From JBEKOF01 sp049513975 (GTDB lineage Bacteria; Verrucomicrobiota; Verrucomicrobiia; Limisphaerales; Palsa-1400), in NCBI GenBank assembly GCA_049513975.1, contig JBEKVM010000007.1:1-64000 (forward strand): a stretch of 64,000 nt of DNA. The letters run 5' to 3'. The translations under genes and the position numbers were made by a program. Shown here one piece after another: positions 1 through 7,915 of this stretch (position 1 is the stretch's first letter; every line of letters begins with the position of its first letter). Under the pieces are notes generated by a model that had not been told where the DNA came from, ran no database searches, and was given only the letters and a program-made list of their open reading frames with translations.

Positions 1-125
1 TCAAGAGCTGGCGGCGCGCCCCGATGGTGGAGGAAGACAAGGACGGCACAAAGCGGGTCATCCCCAACCGACGCGGCACGCCGCAAGGCGGGGTGATCTC
101 ACCGCTCCTGGCCAACCTCTACTCT
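1..125 (+). pseudogene. Group II intron reverse transcriptase/maturase fragment
   Basis: The frame is open from the left edge of the window and reads through RRGTPQGGVISPLLANLY, a motif typical of the central reverse-transcriptase region of group II intron-encoded proteins. Similarity stops abruptly after LANLY. The YADD active-site block that should follow is absent and the downstream residues look random, so the gene is broken at its 3' side; its 5' side lies outside the window. It is a retroelement scrap next to the 3' end of hprK, which runs on the other strand. Family recognition is firm; whether the intact element lay here or only a fragment moved in cannot be told. Confidence 0.75.
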
Positions 126-188
126 ACTGTTTTTCGTGTGCCCGGGTTGCCCGTTCTGCCACCGCTTCCGTCCATGGTTTTGATCCGG

Positions 189-1130
189 CTAAATCTTGCC
201 GCCCATTTGGGCGACGAGACGGTCGTTGAATTCTTTGGGGGCGTTGTAGCCGGAGGACTTGAGCTTGATCTGAAAGGCGGCCACTTCGATGAGGCGGGCT
301 AGGTCGCGCCCGGGCCGGACGGGAATGATGATGTGGGGGATTTCCACGCCGAGGATTTTGACGTATTCCTGCTCCAGGCCGAGGCGGTCAATGTCGCGCA
401 CCTCGTCCCAGGCTTTCAAAGTGATGACCAGGTCCACGCGCTTTTCGGCGCGGATGCTGCGGACGCCAAACATGGAGGCGACGTTGATGATGCCAATGCC
501 GCGGACTTCCATGTGGGCCCGGGTCAACTCGGCGCTGGTGCCCATGACGTCGCGGCCGTCAATCAAGGTGACGCGGGTGACGTCGTCGGAAACCAGGCTG
601 TAGCCGCGCTCGATGAGGGCGAGGACGCTCTCGCTTTTGCCGATGCCGCTTTCGCCGCGGATGATGGCGCCGACGCCGAGGATGTCCACCATGCTGCCGA
701 TTTCGGAGCCGCGCGGGGCGAAGAGCATTTCCAGGGCTAGGGTGGCCATGTTGATGAATTTCATGGTGATCAAGGGGGTGACGAGGATGGGGACCTGGGC
801 CTTTTCGGCGGCGCGGAGAAAAAGTTTGTCGGGCTTGAGATTGCGGGAAAAGACGACGCCGGGGATTTTGTAGGAGAAGAGATCGGCGTAATGGGGTTCG
901 CGCTGCTCGGGATTGAGGTCGCGCAGGAAAGAGGACTCGGCCTTGCCGATGACCTGCAACCGCTTGCTGGCGAAGTAACGGGTGAAGCCGGCCAGGGCCA
1001 GGCCGGGCCGGTTGACGGTCGGCTCGCGGATGATGCGCTTGAGGCCGCCGGCGCCGGCGAGGAGGCGCAATTCCAGAGCGCGGGCCTGTTCGTGATAAAA
1101 CTTTTCCACCGTAATGATTTCGCGTTGCAT
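189..1130 (-). CDS. hprK: HPr kinase/phosphorylase
   Basis: A cytosolic bifunctional enzyme that phosphorylates and dephosphorylates the regulatory serine of HPr-type phosphocarrier proteins. The 313 residues match the usual family length. The N-terminal domain (about 1-130) is followed by a kinase domain with P-loop GESGIGKS at 159-166, SDDV at 181-184 and the HprK signature MEVRGIGI at 207-214. It starts 6 bases after lptB and is the last gene of the kdsA-lptA-lptB-hprK run. Placing hprK next to lipopolysaccharide-transport genes recalls the proteobacterial lpt-rpoN-ptsN-hprK neighbourhood, where it works in a regulatory rather than a sugar-uptake phosphotransferase system. That regulatory role is inferred for this organism. 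Confidence 0.95.
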   Translation of the reverse strand: MQREIITVEKFYHEQARALELRLLAGAGGLKRIIREPTVNRPGLALAGFTRYFASKRLQVIGKAESSFLRDLNPEQREPHYADLFSYKIPGVVFSRNLKPDKLFLRAAEKAQVPILVTPLITMKFINMATLALEMLFAPRGSEIGSMVDILGVGAIIRGESGIGKSESVLALIERGYSLVSDDVTRVTLIDGRDVMGTSAELTRAHMEVRGIGIINVASMFGVRSIRAEKRVDLVITLKAWDEVRDIDRLGLEQEYVKILGVEIPHIIIPVRPGRDLARLIEVAAFQIKLKSSGYNAPKEFNDRLVAQMGGKI

Positions 1131-1136
1131 GGCAAT

Positions 1137-1937
1137 CTACAGGTTGAATTCCGGGCCGAGATAAATCTCGCGGGCCTTGGGATCGTTGGGCATATCCGCG
1201 CCGACGCCGGAATAGACGACCTGGCCATGATGGACCAAATAGGCGCGGTCAACCAGCTTCAATGTTTCCCGCACGTTGTGGTCGGTGACCAGGATGCCCA
1301 GGCCGCGCTCGCGGAGGCGGCGGATGATTTTTTGCACTTCATAGACGGCGATGGGATCAATGCCGCTGAACGGCTCGTCCAAGAGCAGCAATTTCGGACT
1401 GGTGACCAGGGCGCGGGTGATTTCCAGGCGGCGCTTTTCGCCGCCGCTCAGGGTGTAGGCTTTGCTGGAGGCCAGGCGGCTGAGATCCAGTTCGTCCAGA
1501 AGATACTTGAGGCGCAGGGCGCGCTCCTGGCGGTCCATGACGCAGGTTTCCAAAATGGCCAGGATGTTCTGCTCGACGGTGAGTTTGCGGAAGACGGACG
1601 GCTCCTGTGTCAAGTAAGCAATGCCCAGCCGCGCCCGGCGGTGCATGGGCAGCCGGGTGATGTCCCGGCCCTGGAAGCGCACCCGGCCGGCATCGGGTTT
1701 GACGAGGCCCACAATAATATTGAAGGTGGTGGTTTTGCCGGCGCCGTTGGGGCCGAGCAGGCCCACGACCTCGCCGGCGTTGACAAAAACGGAAATGCCG
1801 TTGACGACTTTGCGCTTGTTGTATTGTTTGACCAGTTGGTCGGTGGCCAGCAAACGCACCGCCAGGCCGGCCGCCACTTCGGGTTGGGGCGGGTCTGGCG
1901 CCAGGGCCGGATTGGGCTTTGGATCGGGCGGATTCAT
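1137..1937 (-). CDS. lptB: LPS export ABC transporter ATP-binding protein
   Basis: ATPase of the LptB2FG complex, which extracts lipopolysaccharide from the inner membrane and pushes it along the Lpt bridge. The 266-residue protein has Walker A GPNGAGKTT at 62-70, the ABC signature LSGGE at 163-167 and Walker B LLLLDEPF at 183-190, followed by SGIDP, all typical of LptB. About 28 extra proline-rich residues precede the conserved core, so a later start is possible, although the ATG used here follows lptA by only 2 bases. Translational coupling with lptA and hprK is likely. LptF and LptG are not in this window. Confidence 0.95.
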   Translation of the reverse strand: MNPPDPKPNPALAPDPPQPEVAAGLAVRLLATDQLVKQYNKRKVVNGISVFVNAGEVVGLLGPNGAGKTTTFNIIVGLVKPDAGRVRFQGRDITRLPMHRRARLGIAYLTQEPSVFRKLTVEQNILAILETCVMDRQERALRLKYLLDELDLSRLASSKAYTLSGGEKRRLEITRALVTSPKLLLLDEPFSGIDPIAVYEVQKIIRRLRERGLGILVTDHNVRETLKLVDRAYLVHHGQVVYSGVGADMPNDPKAREIYLGPEFNL

Positions 1938-1939
1938 GC

Positions 1940-3904
1940 TCAGGGCGAGGGCTGGGCCGAGGGCGTGCCGTTGGTGGCGCCGCGTCTGGGAGCAATATGA
2001 TACCGGCCGAACGCATCCACCGCCCCGCTCTTCACCTCATACTTCAGGCGGTCCGCATTGAGGACGGTTTGCTTGTCTGTTTGCGCCCAGGGATGGCCGG
2101 TAAGTTCGACTTGTTCGACCGGCGCCACCGCATAAACGGCCCGGTCGCCGGTGGCACGGATGGACTTGCCGGGCGCGGTTTGGGTGAAGTCCACCGCGCC
2201 CTCGGCCACGGCGTTTTCGAGCTGGTTGGTGATGGCGGAAAAATGCGCGGTGACGGTGGCCGCGGTTAATCTGTTGGAAACCGCCGCGCTGCCGGAGCCA
2301 AACGATTCCAGCACGGCATCCTCCTCCGCGACGATGCTCTGCCAAAAGCCGGTGGCCGGGGAGCGGTGCGCGGTGAGCACGCCGCAGGAAATGGTTTTGG
2401 TGACGCCGGCGGCGTCCGGGGCGCGCTCGGCGTGGACGTCCCCGCGCGCCACCACCAGGACAACCTGGTTGCTGAAGGCCTGGCTGCCGGAAAGCTGGTA
2501 AACCAGCAGGATGTTGGCGGTCAAGGTGTCCTGCAGCTCCCCGCCATCCAGCAGGCGGGCCTGGACATTGCCGCGAAAGGTGACGAGATTGGTTTGGGAA
2601 TTGACGGGTTGTCGAAGAATGTCGCCGGCGGAAACATGCAACCATTGATTGGTGGAGCCGGCCGGACCGCCGCCACCGCCGGCGAGGCGGATCTGCAACC
2701 GCGCATGGCCCTGGGCGTGATAAACTTCGTTGCTCGACTCCATGGAAAGCGTGTCGCCCCGGACTTCCATGCGGTCATTCCGCCAGGCCGGATCTTCTGT
2801 CAAGGTGAACAAATCACGGGGCCGGTCATAGACGGCCTGCCCGGCGGTGGCGGCACTTTGATCGGCCTGGTTGGTGATGAGGACATTTCCCCCGGCGGTC
2901 ATGCGCTCCACCTCCGCGCCGTTGGTGGTCATTTGCAGGGCGGCATGATCGGCGAAGAGTTCGCGGAAGGTGGGGGAAGCAGATTGGCCGGGCGGCTGGT
3001 TCGGCCAGCGAACGAACACATGATCGTCGCCGGTTAACCAGTGCCGGTTCGGGTCGTAGGTGAATTTGGCGGCGCTGGCCTCCTGTGCGCCATTGTGCCA
3101 ATGGGCTGGGGCGCCGGCATCGCCGGCCAGTTGCAGAAGCGCGTTTTCATTGGTGGCGAAGTAATGGGCGGTGGCGCCGGTGGCCACGCCTTTGCCGGCC
3201 AGGGTGAGCGTCACCCCCGGCCGGGCGAACATCGTTTCCACGGTCTGGTTGCTGGCGAATTGGATGGAAAGAAGGGGCGAATCCATTTGGTACTGCGGGT
3301 CAATCAGCCGGACTTGGCCCGCATAATCCACCAAATTGGATCGGAAATTGAACTGGCCGTGATCCGCCAGGATTTTTATAATCTGGCTCCCGCCGGCGGG
3401 GTCATTGGACTGGTCCGCGAAGAGGGGCGAGGAGCGGAGCATGGACTTGCGCACGCGGGTCTCGACTTGGTTGGAGAGGAGGAGCAACTGGTTGGATTCC
3501 GCGCAAAAGAATCCGGCGCCCTGCACGAATAAATTGGTGGTGGGAGTGAAAATTTGGATGGGACCCGGATCGCCGGCAATTTTCCGGTTGTAATCTATCC
3601 GGCATTCCGGCGCTTCCGCGGTGACCGTGACGTTGCTGAACTGGCCGTCCCGCACGCCGGTCATCTTGAATCGTTTAACCTGCACCCCGCCGTCGGGGAG
3701 GTTGACTGGTTCCCATCCGGTAAAGTTGGCGTCCAGGACTCTGCCGTTGGGAGTGTCCTTGTAATGGGGGTACTGGACATTGCCGCCCGGTTTGGCCGCC
3801 GGCGGGGCCGGCGCCTGCGCCCAGGTCCGCGCCAGCCACAGCGCGAAACACATCGCCAGCGCCATTAGAAATTTCCGGGCCGTCAACATGTTGCCAGTGG
3901 TCAT
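1940..3904 (-). CDS. lptA: LptA/OstA-family periplasmic LPS transport protein (large)
   Basis: Periplasmic bridge protein for lipopolysaccharide transport, recognised from its repeated OstA-like beta strands and its place between kdsA and lptB. At 654 residues it is more than three times the size of enterobacterial LptA. The N-terminus has a signal peptide (hydrophobic stretch about 10-28, then AQAPAPP). The first 130 residues after it, with phrases such as GQFSNVTVTAEAPECRID, resemble LptC-like domains, and several OstA-like repeats follow. It probably combines LptC- and LptA-like parts in one chain, as in other large family members. It overlaps kdsA by 4 bases. An alternative start is the methionine 5 codons downstream. 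Confidence 0.75.
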   Translation of the reverse strand: MTTGNMLTARKFLMALAMCFALWLARTWAQAPAPPAAKPGGNVQYPHYKDTPNGRVLDANFTGWEPVNLPDGGVQVKRFKMTGVRDGQFSNVTVTAEAPECRIDYNRKIAGDPGPIQIFTPTTNLFVQGAGFFCAESNQLLLLSNQVETRVRKSMLRSSPLFADQSNDPAGGSQIIKILADHGQFNFRSNLVDYAGQVRLIDPQYQMDSPLLSIQFASNQTVETMFARPGVTLTLAGKGVATGATAHYFATNENALLQLAGDAGAPAHWHNGAQEASAAKFTYDPNRHWLTGDDHVFVRWPNQPPGQSASPTFRELFADHAALQMTTNGAEVERMTAGGNVLITNQADQSAATAGQAVYDRPRDLFTLTEDPAWRNDRMEVRGDTLSMESSNEVYHAQGHARLQIRLAGGGGGPAGSTNQWLHVSAGDILRQPVNSQTNLVTFRGNVQARLLDGGELQDTLTANILLVYQLSGSQAFSNQVVLVVARGDVHAERAPDAAGVTKTISCGVLTAHRSPATGFWQSIVAEEDAVLESFGSGSAAVSNRLTAATVTAHFSAITNQLENAVAEGAVDFTQTAPGKSIRATGDRAVYAVAPVEQVELTGHPWAQTDKQTVLNADRLKYEVKSGAVDAFGRYHIAPRRGATNGTPSAQPSP

Positions 3905-4716
3905 GAGATCGCGTCCCGGATTTTGAGCAGGCCGGCCAGGAGTTTGGACATCTGCGCCAGCGGAATCATGTTCGGGCCGTCGCTCAGGGCGCGGTCGGGG
4001 TCGGGATGGGTTTCAATAAACACGCCGTCCGCCCCGGCGGCCACGGCGCAGCGCGCCAGCACCGGGGCGAATTGGCGCTGGCCGCCCGAGCGGTCGCCGC
4101 CCGCGCCGGGGAGTTGCACGGAGTGGGTGGCGTCGAAAATGACGGGGAAACCAAAGGCGCGCAGGATGGGGATGGAGCGCATATCCACCACCAGGTTGTT
4201 GTAACCAAAGGTGGTGCCACGCTCGGTCAGGAGAAGTTTTTTTCCGCCGGCCGCGGCCGCTTTGCGCACCACCTGGCCCATTTCCGCCGGGGACAAGAAC
4301 TGGCCCTTTTTCACATTGACAATTTTGCCGGTGGCGACGGCGGCGGTGAGGAGATCGGTCTGGCGGCAGAGGAAGGCGGGGATTTGCAGGATGTCCACCA
4401 CGGCGGCGGCGGCGCGGGCCTGCTCGACGGTGTGAACGTCGGTCAGGACGGGGACGGCCAGTTCGCGGCGGATTTTGGCGAGGACGGGCAGGCCGGCCTC
4501 CAGCCCCGGGCCGCGGAAGGTGGCGGCGGAGGAGCGGTTGGCCTTGTCGTAGCTGGCCTTGAAAATATAAGGGATGTTTAGTTTCCGGCAGGTGGCGCGC
4601 AGGGAGGAGGCCACTTGCAGGCAGAGCCGTTCATTTTCGATGACGCACGGCCCGGCGATCAAAATGAGCGTCCCGGCCCGTTTCAAGGATTTCCAAATGA
4701 GCGCATCGTTGAGCAC
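3901..4716 (-). CDS. kdsA: 3-deoxy-8-phosphooctulonate synthase (KDO-8-P synthase)
   Basis: Condenses phosphoenolpyruvate with arabinose 5-phosphate to make KDO 8-phosphate, the precursor of the inner-core sugar of lipopolysaccharide. AGPCVIEN at residues 21-28 is the family's PEP-binding N-terminal motif; later blocks such as VNVKKGQF, TERGTTFGYNN and FDATHSVQLPG are also characteristic. I chose the GTG at 4716 (271 residues), because an upstream ATG at 4791 would add 25 residues unlike the family. The stop overlaps the lptA start by 4 bases, so KDO synthesis and LPS export genes are co-transcribed. An A+T-rich inverted repeat lies upstream, between this gene and glgC. Confidence 0.93.
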   Translation of the reverse strand: MLNDALIWKSLKRAGTLILIAGPCVIENERLCLQVASSLRATCRKLNIPYIFKASYDKANRSSAATFRGPGLEAGLPVLAKIRRELAVPVLTDVHTVEQARAAAAVVDILQIPAFLCRQTDLLTAAVATGKIVNVKKGQFLSPAEMGQVVRKAAAAGGKKLLLTERGTTFGYNNLVVDMRSIPILRAFGFPVIFDATHSVQLPGAGGDRSGGQRQFAPVLARCAVAAGADGVFIETHPDPDRALSDGPNMIPLAQMSKLLAGLLKIRDAIS

Positions 4717-4815
4717 CCGCCCGTTGTAGCAGCGGGCGGGTGGAAAGTAAATGCGGGAGCGCAGGCAAAACGAGGCGGGCGCGCCTTTCAATTTTTTGGC
4801 CGCGCCGCCGTTTCA

Positions 4816-4868
4816 TAATCTTAATCCTGATCCGAAAGAAATTAAGATTAAGATTAGGATTAGGATTA
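4816..4868. repeat. A+T-rich hexamer repeat with inverted repeat between glgC and kdsA
   Basis: TAATCTTAAT at 4816-4825 is the exact reverse complement of ATTAAGATTA at 4841-4850, which begins a run of (A/G)GATTA hexamers to about 4868. The two arms could form a hairpin just downstream of the glgC stop on the minus strand, though no T-run marks it as a classical terminator. The motif TCTTAATCCTGAT recurs at about 7896-7908, and its complement lies within 17781-17806. It is therefore a dispersed intergenic repeat rather than a one-off. Confidence 0.7.
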
Positions 4869-4885
4869 CAAGGAATGAAAGACCG

Positions 4886-6193
4886 TCAAATCACCGTGCC
4901 GTGGGGGATGAGGCCGCCTTTGGGGATGATGACGATGCCGTCGCGCACGTAGTAGAAGGGATGGTCCACGCTTTCCGGCTTGCCCGCCGGGGAAATCCGG
5001 CAGTTCTCGCCGATGCGCGCGTTTTTATCCACGATGGCGTTCTCGATTTTCGTGTTTTTCCCCACGCCGATGCGGGGGAGTCCGCGCGCCTCGTACTGCT
5101 TGATGGAGCTCTCCGATTCGTAAAAATCGCAGCCCAGCAGGATGGTGCGGTTGATGTCGCACCCCTCCTCAATCCGGCTGCGGATGCCCACGATGCTGTG
5201 GCTGACGTTGCAGCGGTTGATGATGCAGCCGTCGGAGACGCTGGCGTGGCTGATCTCGGCGCCGTTGATCTTGGAGGCGGGCAGAAAACGCGGGCGGGTG
5301 AAGATGGGCGCGCTCATGTCAAAGAAGTTGAAGCGCGGCAGATCGGCTGTCAAGTCGAGGTTTGCCTCGAAGAAGGAGCGGATGGTGCCGATGTCCTCCC
5401 AGTAACCCTGAAAGACGTGGCCATACACGCGATGGGTGTTGATGGCGTCCGGGATGACGTGCTTGCCGAAATCGGTCAGGGCGCTGTCCAGCAACTTCAG
5501 GATCACCTCGCGCTTGAACAGGTAAATGCCCATGGAGGCCAGGAAAAACTCCTGGTTGCCTTCAATCCCAAGGCTGGCATAGCGGGCCGGGTCAAGCCGC
5601 AGGGAATCCAGGAGGGCCTGCTCCTGGGGCTTTTCCACGAAACGGGTGATGCGCTGTTCCGGCCCCAGTTCCATGATGCCGAGGGACTGCGCCTGGCCGC
5701 GCCCCACCGTGATGGTGGCAATGGTCAGGTCCGCCCCGTGCTCGACGTGTTCGGCGATCAACTCGCGAAAATCCATGCGGTAAAGCTGGTCGCCGCACAG
5801 AATGAGCAGGTGCTCGAAGTCATGGGTGAGAAAATGGAGCAGGTTTTTCCGCACGGCGTCGGCGGTGCCCTGGTACCAGGAGAGGTCGGTCAGAGTTTGT
5901 TCCGCCGCGAGAATCTCGACAAAGCCGCCCGAAAAATGGTCGAATTTATAGGATTGGGAAATATGGCGGTGGAGGGAGGCGGAATTAAACTGGGTCAACA
6001 AATAAATCCGTTGCAGGCGCGAATTGATGCAGTTGGAAATGGGAATGTCCACCAGGCGGTATTTGCCCGCCAGGGGCACGGCCGGTTTGCTGCGGTCGCG
6101 CGTGAGGGGAAAGAGCCGGCGGCCCTTCCCACCCCCCAAGATGACAGAGAGGATGTTGCTCGTATTGACGGACATTCGTATTTTTTGCGTCAT
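4886..6193 (-). CDS. glgC: Glucose-1-phosphate adenylyltransferase (ADP-glucose pyrophosphorylase)
   Basis: Makes ADP-glucose from glucose 1-phosphate and ATP, the committed step of bacterial glycogen synthesis. The 435-residue protein starts its nucleotidyltransferase domain with GGGKGRRLFPLT (about 20-31), then KPAVPLAGKYRLVDIPISN, and later carries the sugar-binding block VEKPQEQ. The C-terminal third is a left-handed beta helix (for example KIENAIVDKNARIGENC). The ATG is preceded by AGGAG at a suitable distance on the minus strand. It stands alone, 169 bases upstream of kdsA on the same strand. No other glycogen gene is present in the window. Confidence 0.95.
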   Translation of the reverse strand: MTQKIRMSVNTSNILSVILGGGKGRRLFPLTRDRSKPAVPLAGKYRLVDIPISNCINSRLQRIYLLTQFNSASLHRHISQSYKFDHFSGGFVEILAAEQTLTDLSWYQGTADAVRKNLLHFLTHDFEHLLILCGDQLYRMDFRELIAEHVEHGADLTIATITVGRGQAQSLGIMELGPEQRITRFVEKPQEQALLDSLRLDPARYASLGIEGNQEFFLASMGIYLFKREVILKLLDSALTDFGKHVIPDAINTHRVYGHVFQGYWEDIGTIRSFFEANLDLTADLPRFNFFDMSAPIFTRPRFLPASKINGAEISHASVSDGCIINRCNVSHSIVGIRSRIEEGCDINRTILLGCDFYESESSIKQYEARGLPRIGVGKNTKIENAIVDKNARIGENCRISPAGKPESVDHPFYYVRDGIVIIPKGGLIPHGTVI

Positions 6194-6323
6194 GGCTCTG
6201 CTCCTGTGTTGTGCCGGAGTATAGCCGCCGCGCGGGCGGGTTCAAAGCCCAAAATTTCATTCCCGGCCAACTTTTTCTTTCAAATCGCCGTCGTCCCCGG
6301 TATTGGTTTGTTTACAGCCATTG

Positions 6324-7877
6324 ATGACGACAAGGATGCGCCAGGTCCTGCGGTTGACACTCCTGCTCTGCGCGGGGTGCGCCAACTCGTCTTCCCGCGG
6401 CCCCACCCCTCTGCCGCCGTCGGCCGCGCTGCCGCCGCGCGCGGCCCTGGCCGACCCGCCCCCCGCTCCCGATCGGGAATTTCGCGGCCTCTGGGTGGCG
6501 ACCTTCCAAAACCTGGATTGGCCCTCCCGCCCCGGCCTGGACGCCAACCAGCAAAAAACCGAACTCACCGCCATCCTGGACCGCGCCGTGGCGCTGCATT
6601 TGAACGCCATCCTCCTGCAGGTCCGTCCCTGCTGCGACGCGCTCTACGATTCCAAAATCGAGCCGTGGTCGGCCTTTCTCACCGGGAAAATGGGCCTGGC
6701 GCCCAAGCCCTATTATGACCCCCTCGCTTTTGCCGTCGCCGAATGCCACAAGCGCGGCCTGGAACTGCACGCCTGGTTCAATCCTTTCCGCGTCCGTGCC
6801 CGCGACGACAAAACCCCCGCCGCCCGGAATTACGTCACCAACACCCATCCGGAACTGGTCCGCGCCGCCGGCAATGTTTTAATGCTGGACCCGGCGGACC
6901 CGCGCTCGCGGGGCTATTGCCTGGGGGTGATGATGGATGTGGTCCGCCGTTATGACATTGATGGGGTTCACCTGGACGACTATTTCTATCCCTACCCCGG
7001 CAAAGACTACAAGCCGGCGGATTTTCCGGACGAGGCGCTGTGGCAGCGCTACCAGAAGGGCGGGGGCAAGCTGGCGCGGGGCGATTGGCGCCGCGACAAC
7101 ATCAACACGTTTGTGCAACTGGTTTATGCGTCCATCAAAAAGGAAAAGCCCTGGGTTAAATTTGGCATCAGCCCGTTTGGCATCTGGCGGCCCGGCCATC
7201 CCGCCGAGGTCACGGCCGCGCTGGATTCCTACGACGCGCTTTTCGCGGATTCCCGGGCCTGGCTGGCCAATGGATGGGTGGATTACCTGTCGCCGCAACT
7301 CTACTGGCCGACCGATCAAAAGGAACACAGTTTTTCGGCGCTGTTGCAATGGTGGAGCGGGCAAAACACGCGGCATCGCCATTTGTGGCCCGGCATGCAA
7401 ACTGATGAATGGCCCGGTTTCACGGGAAACCGTGGGGCGGAAACCGCCAAAGAAATCGAGTTGACACGCCGCCAGCCGGGCGCGTCCGGCGATGTGCTCT
7501 GGCGGGCCGGCTTTGTCATGCGCAACGCCAACGGCGTGGCTGCCGTCCTGGCCCGGAGCTATCCCGCCCCCGCCTTGGTTCCGGCTTCGCCCTGGTTGGG
7601 CCATCTGGCGGCCAGCCCGCCGTTGCTCATCGCCCGCAAAATCGGCCGCGACATCTCCCTCGCCTGGAAACCCGCCGGAGGGGAGCCGGTCTGGCAGTGG
7701 TTGGTGCAGGAAAAATTTGGGGAAAACTGGAAAACCGAGATTTTTCCCGCCGCGCAAACCAACCGGTTGTTTCTCACTGGCGACCTGCGGGCCTCGCCCC
7801 AGACCGTCGCGGTCACCGCCGTCACGCGGGTCGGCAACCTCAGCGCGCCCGCCGTCTGCAAATTGGGACCGCGCTGA
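6324..7877 (+). CDS. Glycoside hydrolase-like GHL10 (DUF187/YngK-type) lipoprotein
   Basis: Secreted TIM-barrel hydrolase of the family often labelled glycosyl hydrolase-like 10. Characteristic blocks are REFRGLWVATFQNLDWPS near the N-terminus, LNAILLQVRPCCDALY, LHAWFNPFRV and YDIDGVHLDDYFYPYP; the acidic pair in the last is the likely active-site region. I use the ATG at 6324 (517 residues), because it opens on a hydrophobic signal ending in CAGC, a weak lipobox. The barrel ends near residue 400 and a beta-sandwich-like tail follows. The substrate is unknown; some relatives act on peptidoglycan or similar glycans. It converges with the spermidine-synthase-like gene, and the 38-base gap holds a copy of the TCTTAATCCTGAT repeat. 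Confidence 0.85.
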   Translation: MTTRMRQVLRLTLLLCAGCANSSSRGPTPLPPSAALPPRAALADPPPAPDREFRGLWVATFQNLDWPSRPGLDANQQKTELTAILDRAVALHLNAILLQVRPCCDALYDSKIEPWSAFLTGKMGLAPKPYYDPLAFAVAECHKRGLELHAWFNPFRVRARDDKTPAARNYVTNTHPELVRAAGNVLMLDPADPRSRGYCLGVMMDVVRRYDIDGVHLDDYFYPYPGKDYKPADFPDEALWQRYQKGGGKLARGDWRRDNINTFVQLVYASIKKEKPWVKFGISPFGIWRPGHPAEVTAALDSYDALFADSRAWLANGWVDYLSPQLYWPTDQKEHSFSALLQWWSGQNTRHRHLWPGMQTDEWPGFTGNRGAETAKEIELTRRQPGASGDVLWRAGFVMRNANGVAAVLARSYPAPALVPASPWLGHLAASPPLLIARKIGRDISLAWKPAGGEPVWQWLVQEKFGENWKTEIFPAAQTNRLFLTGDLRASPQTVAVTAVTRVGNLSAPAVCKLGPR

Positions 7878-7915
7878 CCGGGGTGCCGGTTCCTGATCTT
7901 AATCCTGATTCCTCA

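Noticed and set aside
4717..4791. Longer kdsA start at 4791
   Set aside because: The extra 25 residues are not family-like, and the GTG at 4716 gives the standard length.
4751..6718. 655-codon open frame on the plus strand
   Set aside because: Antisense to glgC and overlapping the start of the GHL10 gene; no motif.
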